Shown piece after piece: positions 34,986-41,903 of a stretch of DNA of 64,000 nucleotides. The position numbers and the translations under genes are program-made. Source of the DNA: Bradyrhizobium sp. CCGUVB4N (GTDB taxonomy: Bacteria > Pseudomonadota > Alphaproteobacteria > Rhizobiales > Xanthobacteraceae); contig NZ_JANADP010000001.1 in the NCBI RefSeq assembly GCF_024199945.1, positions 4,650,001 through 4,714,000 of the forward strand, given 5' to 3'. The first letter of the stretch is position 1; the number at the start of each line of letters is the position of its first letter. The notes beneath the pieces are model-generated. The model saw only the letters and a program-made list of their open reading frames with translations, made no database searches and was not told the DNA's origin.

Positions 34986-36089
34986 ATGATGTTGACGGCA
35001 CTCGGTTTGATGAGCGGCACCTCGCTGGACGGGGTGGACGTCGCGCTGATCGAAACCGACGGAAAGCAGGTGAAAGCGTTCGGACCGTCCGGCTACCGGC
35101 CCTATAGCCCGGCCGAGCGCAATCTGCTGCGCCAGGCGCTGTCCGAGGCGGTACACTTGCCGCAACGCGATGCCCGGCCGGGAATCCTGGCCGAGGCCGA
35201 GCGCGCCGTGACGTTGGCGCATGCCGAGGCGGTTGCCGCGTTCGTGGCCCAGAACCGGATGAAGCCGGAGGATATCGACATCGTCGGCTTCCACGGCCAG
35301 ACCGTGCTGCACCGTCCCGAGCGGCGCCTGACGGTGCAGATCGGCGATGCGCCGGCGCTGGCGAAGGTCATCCATATTCCCGTGATGTACGACTTCCGCG
35401 CTGCCGACGTCGAGGCCGGCGGGCAGGGCGCGCCGCTCGTGCCGGTCTACCACCGGGCGCTGGCCAATTCGCTGGCGCGCGAAGGGCCGATCGTCGTGGT
35501 CAATATCGGCGGTGTCTCCAACATCACCTATATCGACGGCAACGACACGCTGATTGCTTGCGACACCGGCCCCGGCAACGCGCTGCTCGACGATTTCATG
35601 TACCGCACCATGAACCAGGCCTTCGATGCCGAGGGCAAGTTCGCAGCCCTGGGCAAGGCCGACGAGGCCTGGATCGCGCGGGCGCTGGAGCTGCCGTTCT
35701 TCGCAGTCCCGCCGCCGAAATCGCTCGACCGCAACGACTTCGCCGCGGTCAAGCTCGGCGATGTCCAGCCGGCCGATGGGGCTGCGACGCTCACCGCCTT
35801 CACCGCGGCCGCGATCGCCCGGATCATCCCGCTGCTGCCGCGGCGGCCGCGGAGCTGGATCATTTGCGGCGGCGGCGCCCGCAACCTCACCATGCTGCGG
35901 ATGCTGCGGGAGCGGGTCGGCGCGGCAACCGTCGAAGCCGCCGAGACGCTGGGCTGGGCCTCCGACGCGATCGAGGCGCAGGCCTTTGGTTTCCTTGCCG
36001 CGCGTGGCCTCAAGGGCCTGCCGCTGTCCTACCCGGCCACGACAGGCGTGCCGATGCCGATGACGGGCGGGGTGATCGTGCGGCCCTAA
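34986..36089 (+). CDS. anmK: Anhydro-N-acetylmuramic acid kinase
   Basis: This cytosolic peptidoglycan-recycling enzyme phosphorylates and opens 1,6-anhydro-MurNAc to MurNAc-6-phosphate. The 367 residues begin with LGLMSGTSLDGVDVAL, the strongly conserved AnmK opening, and include NIGGVSNITYI and DTGPGNALLDDF nucleotide-binding segments and a late CGGGARN. ATG 34986 is chosen over an in-frame start at 34905 because the conserved domain begins immediately after it. It is divergent from tyrS, a linkage I recall as common in this order. Confidence 0.96.
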   Translation: MMLTALGLMSGTSLDGVDVALIETDGKQVKAFGPSGYRPYSPAERNLLRQALSEAVHLPQRDARPGILAEAERAVTLAHAEAVAAFVAQNRMKPEDIDIVGFHGQTVLHRPERRLTVQIGDAPALAKVIHIPVMYDFRAADVEAGGQGAPLVPVYHRALANSLAREGPIVVVNIGGVSNITYIDGNDTLIACDTGPGNALLDDFMYRTMNQAFDAEGKFAALGKADEAWIARALELPFFAVPPPKSLDRNDFAAVKLGDVQPADGAATLTAFTAAAIARIIPLLPRRPRSWIICGGGARNLTMLRMLRERVGAATVEAAETLGWASDAIEAQAFGFLAARGLKGLPLSYPATTGVPMPMTGGVIVRP

Positions 36090-36120
36090 AGGCGACTGCC
36101 GGCGGTCACAGTAGGTTGAT

Positions 36121-36176
36121 GCAGTTGCATTGATCTTGACGGTTGCATGCAAGTGCATCTATCTTGGGTGCAGTTG
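36121..36176 (+). promoter_or_regulatory. Reiterated TTGCAT/TGCAA motifs upstream of the GST gene
   Basis: The leader of the GST-SugE pair has TTGCAT at 36125-36130, the perfect palindrome TTGCATGCAA at 36143-36152, then GTGCATC, and two copies of ATCTTG (36133 and 36161) about 28 bases apart. The arrangement looks like two similar half-operators repeated at near three helical turns. This fits a MarR- or TetR-type site, but no regulator gene is adjacent. Confidence 0.4.
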
Positions 36177-36198
36177 AATCCAACCGCCGGGATTAGCC

Positions 36199-36876
36199 AT
36201 GACCGCTTCGCTCAAACTGATCAGCCACAAGCTTTGTCCGTACGTGCAGCGCGCGGTGATCGCGCTCAAGGAGAAGGGCGTGCCGTTCGAGCGGGTCGAC
36301 ATCGACCTCGCCAACAAGCCCGACTGGTTCCTGAAACTGTCGCCGCTCGGCAAGGTGCCGGTGCTGGTGGTTACGACGGACAAGGGCGAGGTCGCGCTGT
36401 TCGAGAGCAACGTGATCTGCGAGTACATCGAGGAGACGCAAGCCGGCGCGAAGCTGCATCCGATCGATGCGCTGAAGCGGGCCGAGCACCGGGCCTGGAT
36501 GGAGTTCGGCTCGGCGATCCTCGGTGATCTCTGGGGGCTGGAGACAACGGCGGATCCGGCAACGTTCGAAAGCAAGCGCCAGGCGCTGGCGACGAAATTC
36601 GCGCGTGTCGAAGCCGCACTGGGCGCGGGACCTTATTTCGCCGGCGAGGCATTCAGTCTGGTCGATGCAGTGTTCGCGCCGGTGTTCCGTTATTTCGACC
36701 TGTTTGATGAGCTGACCGAGCACGGTATCTTCCGTGATGTGCCGAAAGTGCGCGCGTGGCGGAGCGAGCTCGCGAAACGTCCGAGCGTGCGCACTGCGGT
36801 CGGAGCAGACTATCCGCAATTGCTGCGCGCCTTCCTCGTGCGCCACGACGCGCATCTGCTCAAGCTCGCGGCCTGA
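36199..36876 (+). CDS. Glutathione S-transferase family protein
   Basis: This is a cytosolic GST-fold protein of 225 residues. The N-terminal thioredoxin-like domain (1-85) holds CPYVQRAVIALKEKGVPFE, with Cys13 where omega/beta/lambda-like GSTs keep the catalytic Cys, and the ESNVICEYIEET glutathione-binding Glu-Ser. The helical domain follows (95-215, YFAGEAFSLVDAVFAPVFRY). It probably does thiol transfer or glutathione-dependent reduction. It is followed ten bases later by a SugE-like exporter, so the two may form a detoxification pair. Confidence 0.9.
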   Translation: MTASLKLISHKLCPYVQRAVIALKEKGVPFERVDIDLANKPDWFLKLSPLGKVPVLVVTTDKGEVALFESNVICEYIEETQAGAKLHPIDALKRAEHRAWMEFGSAILGDLWGLETTADPATFESKRQALATKFARVEAALGAGPYFAGEAFSLVDAVFAPVFRYFDLFDELTEHGIFRDVPKVRAWRSELAKRPSVRTAVGADYPQLLRAFLVRHDAHLLKLAA

Positions 36877-36886
36877 GCACACGCCG

Positions 36887-37210
36887 ATGTCGCAATCTCT
36901 GGCCTGGTTGATGCTGGTGATCGCCGGCGCGCTCGATGTCGGCTGGGCGATCTCGATGAAATATGCCGAAGGCTACACGCGCGTCGGTTGGAGCATCGTG
37001 TCGCTGGTGCTGCTCGCCGCCTTCGTGTTCCTGCTCGGGCGTGCCTTGAAGGTGCTCGAGGTCGGCGTCGCCTATTCGGTGTGGACCGGCATAGGCGCCG
37101 CGGGCACCTTCATGATGGGCGTCGTGCTGTTCGGGGAAGCACTGAGCGCGATGAAGCTTGCGGGCATCGCGCTCGTCTTGATGGGGATCGCCGCGCTCAA
37201 GCTGGCTTGA
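36887..37210 (+). CDS. Small multidrug resistance (SugE/Gdx-like) transporter with Asp at the coupling position
   Basis: This is a four-helix SMR protein of 107 residues that works as a dual-topology dimer in the inner membrane. The first helix reads LVIAGALDVGWAISMKYAEGYTR; in SugE/Gdx and EmrE the position here occupied by Asp17 is an invariant Glu that binds both proton and cation. Helix 3-4 (AYSVWTGIGAAGTFMMGVVLFGE) is typical of the Gdx guanidinium-export branch. The start at ATG 36887 is inside a longer open frame that shadows the GST gene. Confidence 0.9.
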   Translation: MSQSLAWLMLVIAGALDVGWAISMKYAEGYTRVGWSIVSLVLLAAFVFLLGRALKVLEVGVAYSVWTGIGAAGTFMMGVVLFGEALSAMKLAGIALVLMGIAALKLA

Positions 37211-37225
37211 GCCGCGCTGCCGCGC

Positions 37226-37516
37226 TCAGGTGCAGCCGTCGGCGAGCAACAGTCTGCTCGTCGTCGTGGCATGGCGCAGCTTGAACAGGGCCTGAGCGTC
37301 GGGATCATCCAGGAAGGCCTGCGCGTCCGCGCGTTCCGGAAATTCGATGATGACGAGACGCTCGGGCGTCCAGTCGCCTTCGATTGCGGTCGGCTCGATG
37401 CCGCGGACGATGTATCGCCCCGAATGCCTGGCGATGAAGGCCGGGATTTCAGCGATGTATCTCTTGAAGCCGGCAGGGTCATTCACCGACAGGTCGAGCA
37501 CCAGATACGCCTTCAA
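37226..37516 (-). CDS. DUF1330 domain protein
   Basis: This is a 96-residue dimeric alpha/beta-barrel protein: MKAYLVLDLSVNDPAGFKRY at the start and ERLVIIEFPERADAQAFLDDP in the middle are the DUF1330 hallmarks. The family is ferredoxin-like and uncharacterised, often beside catabolic enzymes. It lies 39 bases after the DUF1697 gene in the same direction and converges on the SugE-like gene with only 15 bases between stops. Confidence 0.87.
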   Translation of the reverse strand: MKAYLVLDLSVNDPAGFKRYIAEIPAFIARHSGRYIVRGIEPTAIEGDWTPERLVIIEFPERADAQAFLDDPDAQALFKLRHATTTSRLLLADGCT

Positions 37517-37555
37517 TCCTTGTCCCCCGAAGCGAGCAATGTCGTCTTCGATCAG

Positions 37556-38068
37556 CTAGAGCTCAGCAGCCATCTTCGCTAGCGTCGCGATGGTATTCAT
37601 GTTGCGTGCGGTACCGGTCTTGGCGGCGGGGATCGCGAGCTTTGACGTTCCCATACCGTCGCCATAGTGCACGTAGATCTCGCGGCGGCCGAGCTTGATC
37701 TCTTCGTCCTTTTGACCGCGAATGCCAGCAAGCGCGTCTGCCGGCGGTGGCTTGTCGAGGAAAATCGCAACCGTGCGGTTCGGTGCCATCTTTGGGAATG
37801 GATTGTCGGCCGCGACTTGCGCCATCTCGGCCGCGCTGCGCACGAGCACGCCGACCGGCGCGCCCGCATAGGTGTGCAGGCGCTTTTCCAACGCAGCCTT
37901 GATCGCGGTTTCAGATTTGCGGCTCGTGAAGACCACATTGCCGCTGGCGATGTAGGTGCGCACGGCACCCAAACCGAGCTCTTCGCACATCGCCTTGAGC
38001 TCGGTCATCGGCAGCTTGCCGGTGCCTCCGACATTGACCGCGCGCAGCAGGGCTACAAACGCGGCCAT
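37556..38068 (-). CDS. DUF1697 domain protein
   Basis: This is a cytosolic protein of 170 residues beginning AAFVALLRAVNVGGTGKLPM, the highly conserved DUF1697 opening, with the ASGNVVF segment near residue 45 and NMNTIATLAKMAAEL at the end. The family has no assigned activity. It starts seven bases after the hydrolase stop, so they are probably co-transcribed. Confidence 0.9.
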   Translation of the reverse strand: MAAFVALLRAVNVGGTGKLPMTELKAMCEELGLGAVRTYIASGNVVFTSRKSETAIKAALEKRLHTYAGAPVGVLVRSAAEMAQVAADNPFPKMAPNRTVAIFLDKPPPADALAGIRGQKDEEIKLGRREIYVHYGDGMGTSKLAIPAAKTGTARNMNTIATLAKMAAEL

Positions 38069-38075
38069 GTCATGC

Positions 38076-38723
38076 TTACCGCACGTTGGCGAGGCGCATG
38101 TCGAGATAGGCTGTGATGGTTTCCATCAGCGGCTCGAGCTTGGCGTCGAAGAAGTGGTTGGCGCCGGGGATGACCTGCTGGTCGATCACGATGCCCTTCT
38201 GTGTCTTCAGCTTCTCGACCAGCGTGTTGACATCCTTCGGCGGCACCACCGCGTCCTTCTCGCCATGCACGATCAGGCCCGACGACGGGCAGGGCGCAAG
38301 GAACGAGAAGTCGTAGAGGTTCGCGGGCGGCGCGATCGAGATGAAGCCTTCGACCTCGGGGCGGCGCATCAGAAGCTGCATGCCGATCCACGCGCCGAAG
38401 GAGAAGCCGGCGACCCAGCAGGCGCGCGCCTCGGGATTGATGGTCTGCGCCCAGTCGAGAGCCGCCGCCGCATCCGACAATTCGCCGGTGCCGTGATCGA
38501 ACGAGCCCTGGCTGCGGCCGACGCCGCGGAAGTTGAAGCGCAGCACCGAGAAGCCGCGATGCGCGAAGGCGTAGTAGCACTGGTACACGATCTGATGGTT
38601 CATCGTGCCGTGAAACTGCGGATGCGGATGCAGGATCATCGCGATCGGCGCGTTCTTCTGCTTGGCCGGGTGATAGCGGCCTTCGAGACGGCCGGCGGGG
38701 CCAGTGAAAATGACTTCAGGCAT
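38076..38723 (-). CDS. Alpha/beta hydrolase (dienelactone-hydrolase-like)
   Basis: This is a soluble serine hydrolase of 215 residues. The triad is visible: nucleophile Ser in GFSFGAW, Asp in HGEKDAVV and His in GANHFFDA. The early HPHPQFHGTMNH and FRGVGRSQG oxyanion loop are typical of the short YpfH/COG2945 group of alpha/beta hydrolases. The start at ATG 38723 (MPEVIFTGPAG) was chosen because upstream codons to 38771 lack resemblance. It leads the three-gene minus-strand set with DUF1697 and DUF1330. The substrate is unknown. Confidence 0.88.
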   Translation of the reverse strand: MPEVIFTGPAGRLEGRYHPAKQKNAPIAMILHPHPQFHGTMNHQIVYQCYYAFAHRGFSVLRFNFRGVGRSQGSFDHGTGELSDAAAALDWAQTINPEARACWVAGFSFGAWIGMQLLMRRPEVEGFISIAPPANLYDFSFLAPCPSSGLIVHGEKDAVVPPKDVNTLVEKLKTQKGIVIDQQVIPGANHFFDAKLEPLMETITAYLDMRLANVR

Positions 38724-39077
38724 GGATGATCTCTTGATTGATGTCCTGGAGAGACGGTTCTCCGCAATCAACCGATTGTGGCCTCATCGGCAGCGACGCC
38801 GGCGAGAGCGCGAATGGAAGGACGAGAAGGCGTGCGCCTCGCGGTGATGCGCAAATGGCGCGCGTTGACTTGACGGTGCGCGTTCTAACATAGGCGGCGG
38901 GGCTAAAAGCAAGCATCTTCGACATCTGCCAATTTGCTCAAGAACTTAGCCGGTCATCGCGGTGTCATGCCCAAGGCGGCCGGGATGAATCGGGGCAATG
39001 GCCCGCCTCGCATCCGTGGCGGCAACTGATTGGAATCACGATCGTTTATCGATCGCTCGGGCGATTTGGCGAGCGAT
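38724..39077. other. Intergenic stretch between hydrolase and LytTR remnant
   Basis: These 354 bases hold no open frame I can defend. The only structure is CGATCGTTTATCGATCG (39041-39057), a short hairpin that may close the LytTR transcript. A TTGACT at 38864 points away from the hydrolase gene and has no clear -10. Confidence 0.6.
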
Positions 39078-39654
39078 TCACACGGGCGCCGTGCGCCCTC
39101 CGAGCGCGGCGACCGCGGGCCGGTAGCGGCGGCTGCCCCCAAGCGTTTGCCCGTTGTCGAATGTGAGCTCGAAATCTCCTGACGGCTTGAACTCCACGCC
39201 GCTCACGCGGTCGAGATTGGCGAGCCGGGTCCGGTGCACGCGCACGATGGCGAAGCGGGCGAGCTCGCTTTCGGTCGCAGCCAGCGTGCCGCGGATCAGG
39301 TGCTGGGTGCCGTTGGCGAGGATGTATTCGATGTAATTGCCGGCGGAGGCGACCCAGAGGATGTCACGCGGCGCGACGCGGATGCGGCTGGTGCCGTCCC
39401 GGAGCCAGATCAGATCGGATGAGGGTTGCTCCTGCGGAGCGGCCGGCATGGACGCAGGGGCGCGCGCGGCCTTCCTCAGCTCACGCCGGCTTTCGATCAG
39501 CCAGAGCGTTGCCCCAAGCAGCAACGCGGTCACGGCATCCTTGCGGAACTCGTACAGGACCGTCGCCAGCGAGAAGTGGAAGTCGTAGGTGCCTCCAGCG
39601 AGCCAAAGCAGGAGTTTCCGCAAGCCCACCATGCCGGTAATGTGGAGGGCTGAG
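39078..39654 (-). pseudogene. LytTR regulator, 3' fragment (separated from its 5' part by an IS)
   Basis: This is the 3' part of a gene for a membrane-bound LytTR transcription factor. It holds the last membrane segment (about KDAVTALLLGATLWLIESRR) and the whole LytTR DNA-binding domain (about LRDGTSRIRVAPRDILWVASAGNYIEY to the end; the conserved RVHRTRLAN is present). The open frame runs on into the IS, which would add a foreign N-terminus from 39776, but the real upstream part lies beyond the element at 41478-41859. Joining both parts with one copy of CTGAG gives 317 codons without a stop. Confidence 0.88.
39650..39654. repeat. Target-site duplication CTGAG, left copy
   Basis: CTGAG directly precedes the left inverted repeat and is repeated right after the right inverted repeat at 41478-41482. 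Removing the IS plus one copy restores the LytTR frame. A four-base duplication (CTGA) cannot be distinguished. Confidence 0.8.
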
Positions 39655-39672
39655 CTCGACTTTGGCCGATTT
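39655..39672 (+). repeat. Left terminal inverted repeat of the IS
   Basis: CTCGACTTTGGCCGATTT. It pairs with 41460-41477 (inward reading CTTGACTTTGGCCAATTT), differing at two positions. The transposase stop codon begins in its last two bases. Confidence 0.88.
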
Positions 39673-41050
39673 ATGCGGCGTAGGCGAGCGCGTTCTCCAT
39701 CCGGCGCCAGATATGGCGCGGAATTTCTATACTGTTCCGGCGCGGCCGGGACATGAAAGAAATCTGATGAGCCCATATTTGGCGTCGGACGGATGCGATC
39801 GCATCGCTAAAGGTCAGCGCGGCTTTTGGATACCAAGCCGCGGTTCTGGGCTTGAGCTTTTGTGCCTTGGCGAGGTCGTGGGTCCATAGCGTGACGATGG
39901 AGTAGAGGCCGAGCAAGATCGGGGTAGTGCGCAGAATGGCTTTGTCCGACCATTGGCGCTGGGTCTCGACACCGAGGTGAGCGCGAACTTCCTCGAAGGT
40001 GACTTCGACCTGCCAGCGAGTGACGAACCAGGCGAGGATGTCGCGGGGAAGAGCGTTGAGATCGGTCGCCAGGAAGGCCTGCGGGTCGAACTCGCCGGTT
40101 GGGTCGCGGACGAGAAGCCAGCGGATCGGTACCGGCGGAACGCCGCCGCGATACCACAGAGCGGTGCCGGTTGCGATCTCGACAATGCGATTGGTTCGGC
40201 CGTACCAGAGACTGACCCGGTAGCGCGTCCAGGACACGTTGCGATCCTTGAGGATGGCAGAGAGTTTTTTGTGGGGCTTACCTCGGATTGGAGGGCGGCC
40301 ACGACCTTTGCGCTTTGGTCGGGGAAATTCGAACAGGTTGGCATCGAGGCGCAGGCGGGTGACAATGCAGACATGCTTGCGGACAGCGGCAAGGAACTCG
40401 ATGGCGGCAAAGGCGCTGTCGGCGACCAGTACGATATATCGATCGGGCAGCCAACGATGGATTTGCCAAGCAGCCTGGCGGGCCCAATCGAGCAGCGTCT
40501 TGGGCGAGCGCGACTTGCCGTCATAGAAGCGTTTGGAGGGGGCGAGCAGTGTGAGGAAGGGCAGCGCCATGATGCGATCGGCCCACGGCACGCGCACCAG
40601 CAACATGGCGGAAAGCCAGCGCAGACCGCTGGCTTTGACGAAGTGCCCCTTGGAGGAGCGCACCGGGTCGCGATAGATGCCGCGGGCGCTGATCTTGGGT
40701 CCCCAGCGCCGCTCGATGGTGTCATCGAGCCCGATCACCACTGGCTCGCCGGCCGCCACGAAGACCTTGATCAGCAGGAGCAGCAGGCGGCCTGCCGCGG
40801 CCCGCGACGACCACGCCGCCCGGTTGAGGACGCGATGGAAAGTACAGAAATCGGGATCGCGCTCTCGCCCGAGGATGCGCAGCGCCGCCGTGACAGTGCG
40901 CCGGCCGGGCGCCAGGATAACGCCGGCGAGCAGCATCAGAACATTCGGCCAGGTAGGACGCGTGAACAGATCGGTGAAGACTGCAAGCCGGGCTGCAAAA
41001 CGCGGCGGCAGCGGATCGCAAGAGCGGGGAAGAAGACGGGCGTGTTGCAT
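39671..41050 (-). CDS. DDE transposase (IS701/IS4-like)
   Basis: The 459-residue transposase catalyses excision and insertion of the element. The catalytic acidic residues are recognisable: DD at about 109-110 in VIGLDDTIERRWG, Asp at about 211 in VLVADSAFAA, and Glu at about 349-354 in RWQVEVTFEEVRAHLG, with the RW...E...F spacing of IS4-superfamily enzymes. ATG 41050 is the best start (MQHARLLPRSCD); the frame is open back to 41155. Full length and undamaged. Confidence 0.9.
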   Translation of the reverse strand: MQHARLLPRSCDPLPPRFAARLAVFTDLFTRPTWPNVLMLLAGVILAPGRRTVTAALRILGRERDPDFCTFHRVLNRAAWSSRAAAGRLLLLLIKVFVAAGEPVVIGLDDTIERRWGPKISARGIYRDPVRSSKGHFVKASGLRWLSAMLLVRVPWADRIMALPFLTLLAPSKRFYDGKSRSPKTLLDWARQAAWQIHRWLPDRYIVLVADSAFAAIEFLAAVRKHVCIVTRLRLDANLFEFPRPKRKGRGRPPIRGKPHKKLSAILKDRNVSWTRYRVSLWYGRTNRIVEIATGTALWYRGGVPPVPIRWLLVRDPTGEFDPQAFLATDLNALPRDILAWFVTRWQVEVTFEEVRAHLGVETQRQWSDKAILRTTPILLGLYSIVTLWTHDLAKAQKLKPRTAAWYPKAALTFSDAIASVRRQIWAHQISFMSRPRRNSIEIPRHIWRRMENALAYAA

Positions 41051-41165
41051 CCCATCGGTAGAATCGGCATGTTGAATCGCGGCAACCTCGTCCAGCTGCG
41101 ACAAATTGAATCGGCAAACCGATCCACTCTGGCCCGCGCGGCACCGATCGAGCACATTGAGCGCT

Positions 41166-41450
41166 ATGGCAAAATCCGACCCAACGCTTGCCCAGATTGC
41201 TGCTCAGTTCACGCATCACGACATAGAAAAGAGCCGTAGCGGTTATTTAGTTATCAACCGTCGGACTTCAAATCCGGTCGCACGGCTGCGCCCCATTCCA
41301 GATACCGATCGCTTCGAGCTCTTCTACTGGTCGAACGTGAAGGGGCGCTGGACAACCTTTGGCAATATGGGGCGCATGAAACTCATGCTCACGAGCGCTC
41401 ATGAAATCGTCGAGAACGATCCCATGTTCAGGGGTCCGCGTATCCCATGA
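41166..41450 (+). CDS. 94-residue passenger ORF inside the IS
   Basis: This is a small soluble protein with no signal, membrane helix or family that I recognise. It has a basic middle (RRTSNPVARLRPIPDTDRF) and aromatic segment FELFYWSNVKGRWTTFGN, then MLTSAHEIVENDPMF. It is transcribed away from the transposase, 115 bases from the transposase start, and stops ten bases before the right inverted repeat, so it lies wholly within the element. It could be a regulator of transposition or cargo. An in-frame ATG at 41106 would add 20 residues. Confidence 0.65.
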   Translation: MAKSDPTLAQIAAQFTHHDIEKSRSGYLVINRRTSNPVARLRPIPDTDRFELFYWSNVKGRWTTFGNMGRMKLMLTSAHEIVENDPMFRGPRIP

Positions 41451-41459
41451 ACGAGTTCA

Positions 41460-41477
41460 AAATTGGCCAAAGTCAAG
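41460..41477 (-). repeat. Right terminal inverted repeat of the IS
   Basis: Plus strand AAATTGGCCAAAGTCAAG, the complement of the left end with two differences; followed at once by the second CTGAG. Confidence 0.88.
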
Positions 41478-41482
41478 CTGAG
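41478..41482. repeat. Target-site duplication CTGAG, right copy
   Basis: Second copy of the five bases flanking the IS; on the minus strand it contributes to the TTC TCA GCC codons of the restored LytTR gene. Confidence 0.8.
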
Positions 41483-41859
41483 AAGCCGAGCAGGGCGGCC
41501 GCAGCGATTCCGATCCGCGCCACCAAGACCTTCGTCTCGCGCATGCGCCGAACGGCCAGCGCCAGGATCGGCACCAGCAGCAGGATGACGCTGATGCTCG
41601 ACAGCTCCCAAAACAACCGCTGGCCGACATTGGAGCTGTCGCCACGCCAGGCGGCGTCCTGTGCGCCTGACAGTGCATTGACGATACCGATGGCAAGCGC
41701 GACGGCTGCGATGGTCGCGAACGTCGTCCACTCGCCGCCGCCGATCCCACCGCGCCAACCGCTCGTCCCGGCCGGGGACGATTCGTCCCCTCGCGCCCGG
41801 TTCTGATCCCAAACCGTCTCGACGCGCTCCGTTTCGGGGGCATTTTGGCCGTCAGCCAT
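41478..41859 (-). pseudogene. LytTR regulator, 5' fragment (N-terminal membrane part)
   Basis: From ATG 41859 the frame encodes a hydrophilic 40-residue lead, then two membrane segments (TTFATIAAVALAIGIVNAL and LSSISVILLLVPILALAVRR) and the start of a third (GIAAAALLGFS) before running into the IS and stopping at 41473. The 3' fragment continues the third segment and the LytTR domain. The gene is divergent from the acyltransferase gene with only 44 bases between starts, so the regulator may have controlled that neighbour. Confidence 0.85.
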
Positions 41860-41903
41860 GGCCCGAAAACCGCGTTTGTCTTTCCGTCAAGGAGCAGAAC
41901 ACC

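Larger units (their letters stand above)
39655..41477 (-). mobile_element. Complete 1823-bp insertion sequence, IS701/IS4-like DDE element with passenger ORF
   Basis: The ends are defined by 18-bp inverted repeats matching at 16 positions, flanked by a CTGAG direct repeat, and by the host gene that becomes continuous when the element is removed. It contains a DDE transposase on the minus strand whose stop codon lies in the left repeat, and a 94-residue passenger ORF on the plus strand ending ten bases before the right repeat. All parts look intact, so the insertion is recent and the element may be active. The family name IS701 is from recalled transposase resemblance. Confidence 0.88.

Noticed and set aside
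38864..38891. TTGACT...TAACAT as a promoter in the 38.7-39.1 kb gap
   Set aside because: Spacing is 15, and it points toward a region without a gene on that strand.
39655..39776. N-terminal extension of the LytTR frame into the IS as a genuine protein start
   Set aside because: Those codons are IS sequence opposite to nothing useful; the authentic upstream part is found beyond the element.
41109..41131. AATCGGCAAACCGATCC as a possible right end of the IS
   Set aside because: It resembles the left repeat only partly and gives no target duplication; the repeat at 41460-41477 matches 16 of 18 bases with CTGAG on both sides and restores the host gene.
41814..41836. CCGTCTCG/CCGTTTCG direct repeat as a LytTR binding site
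   Set aside because: Start-to-start spacing of 15 does not fit the usual 21-22 for LytTR dimers, and it lies in coding sequence.
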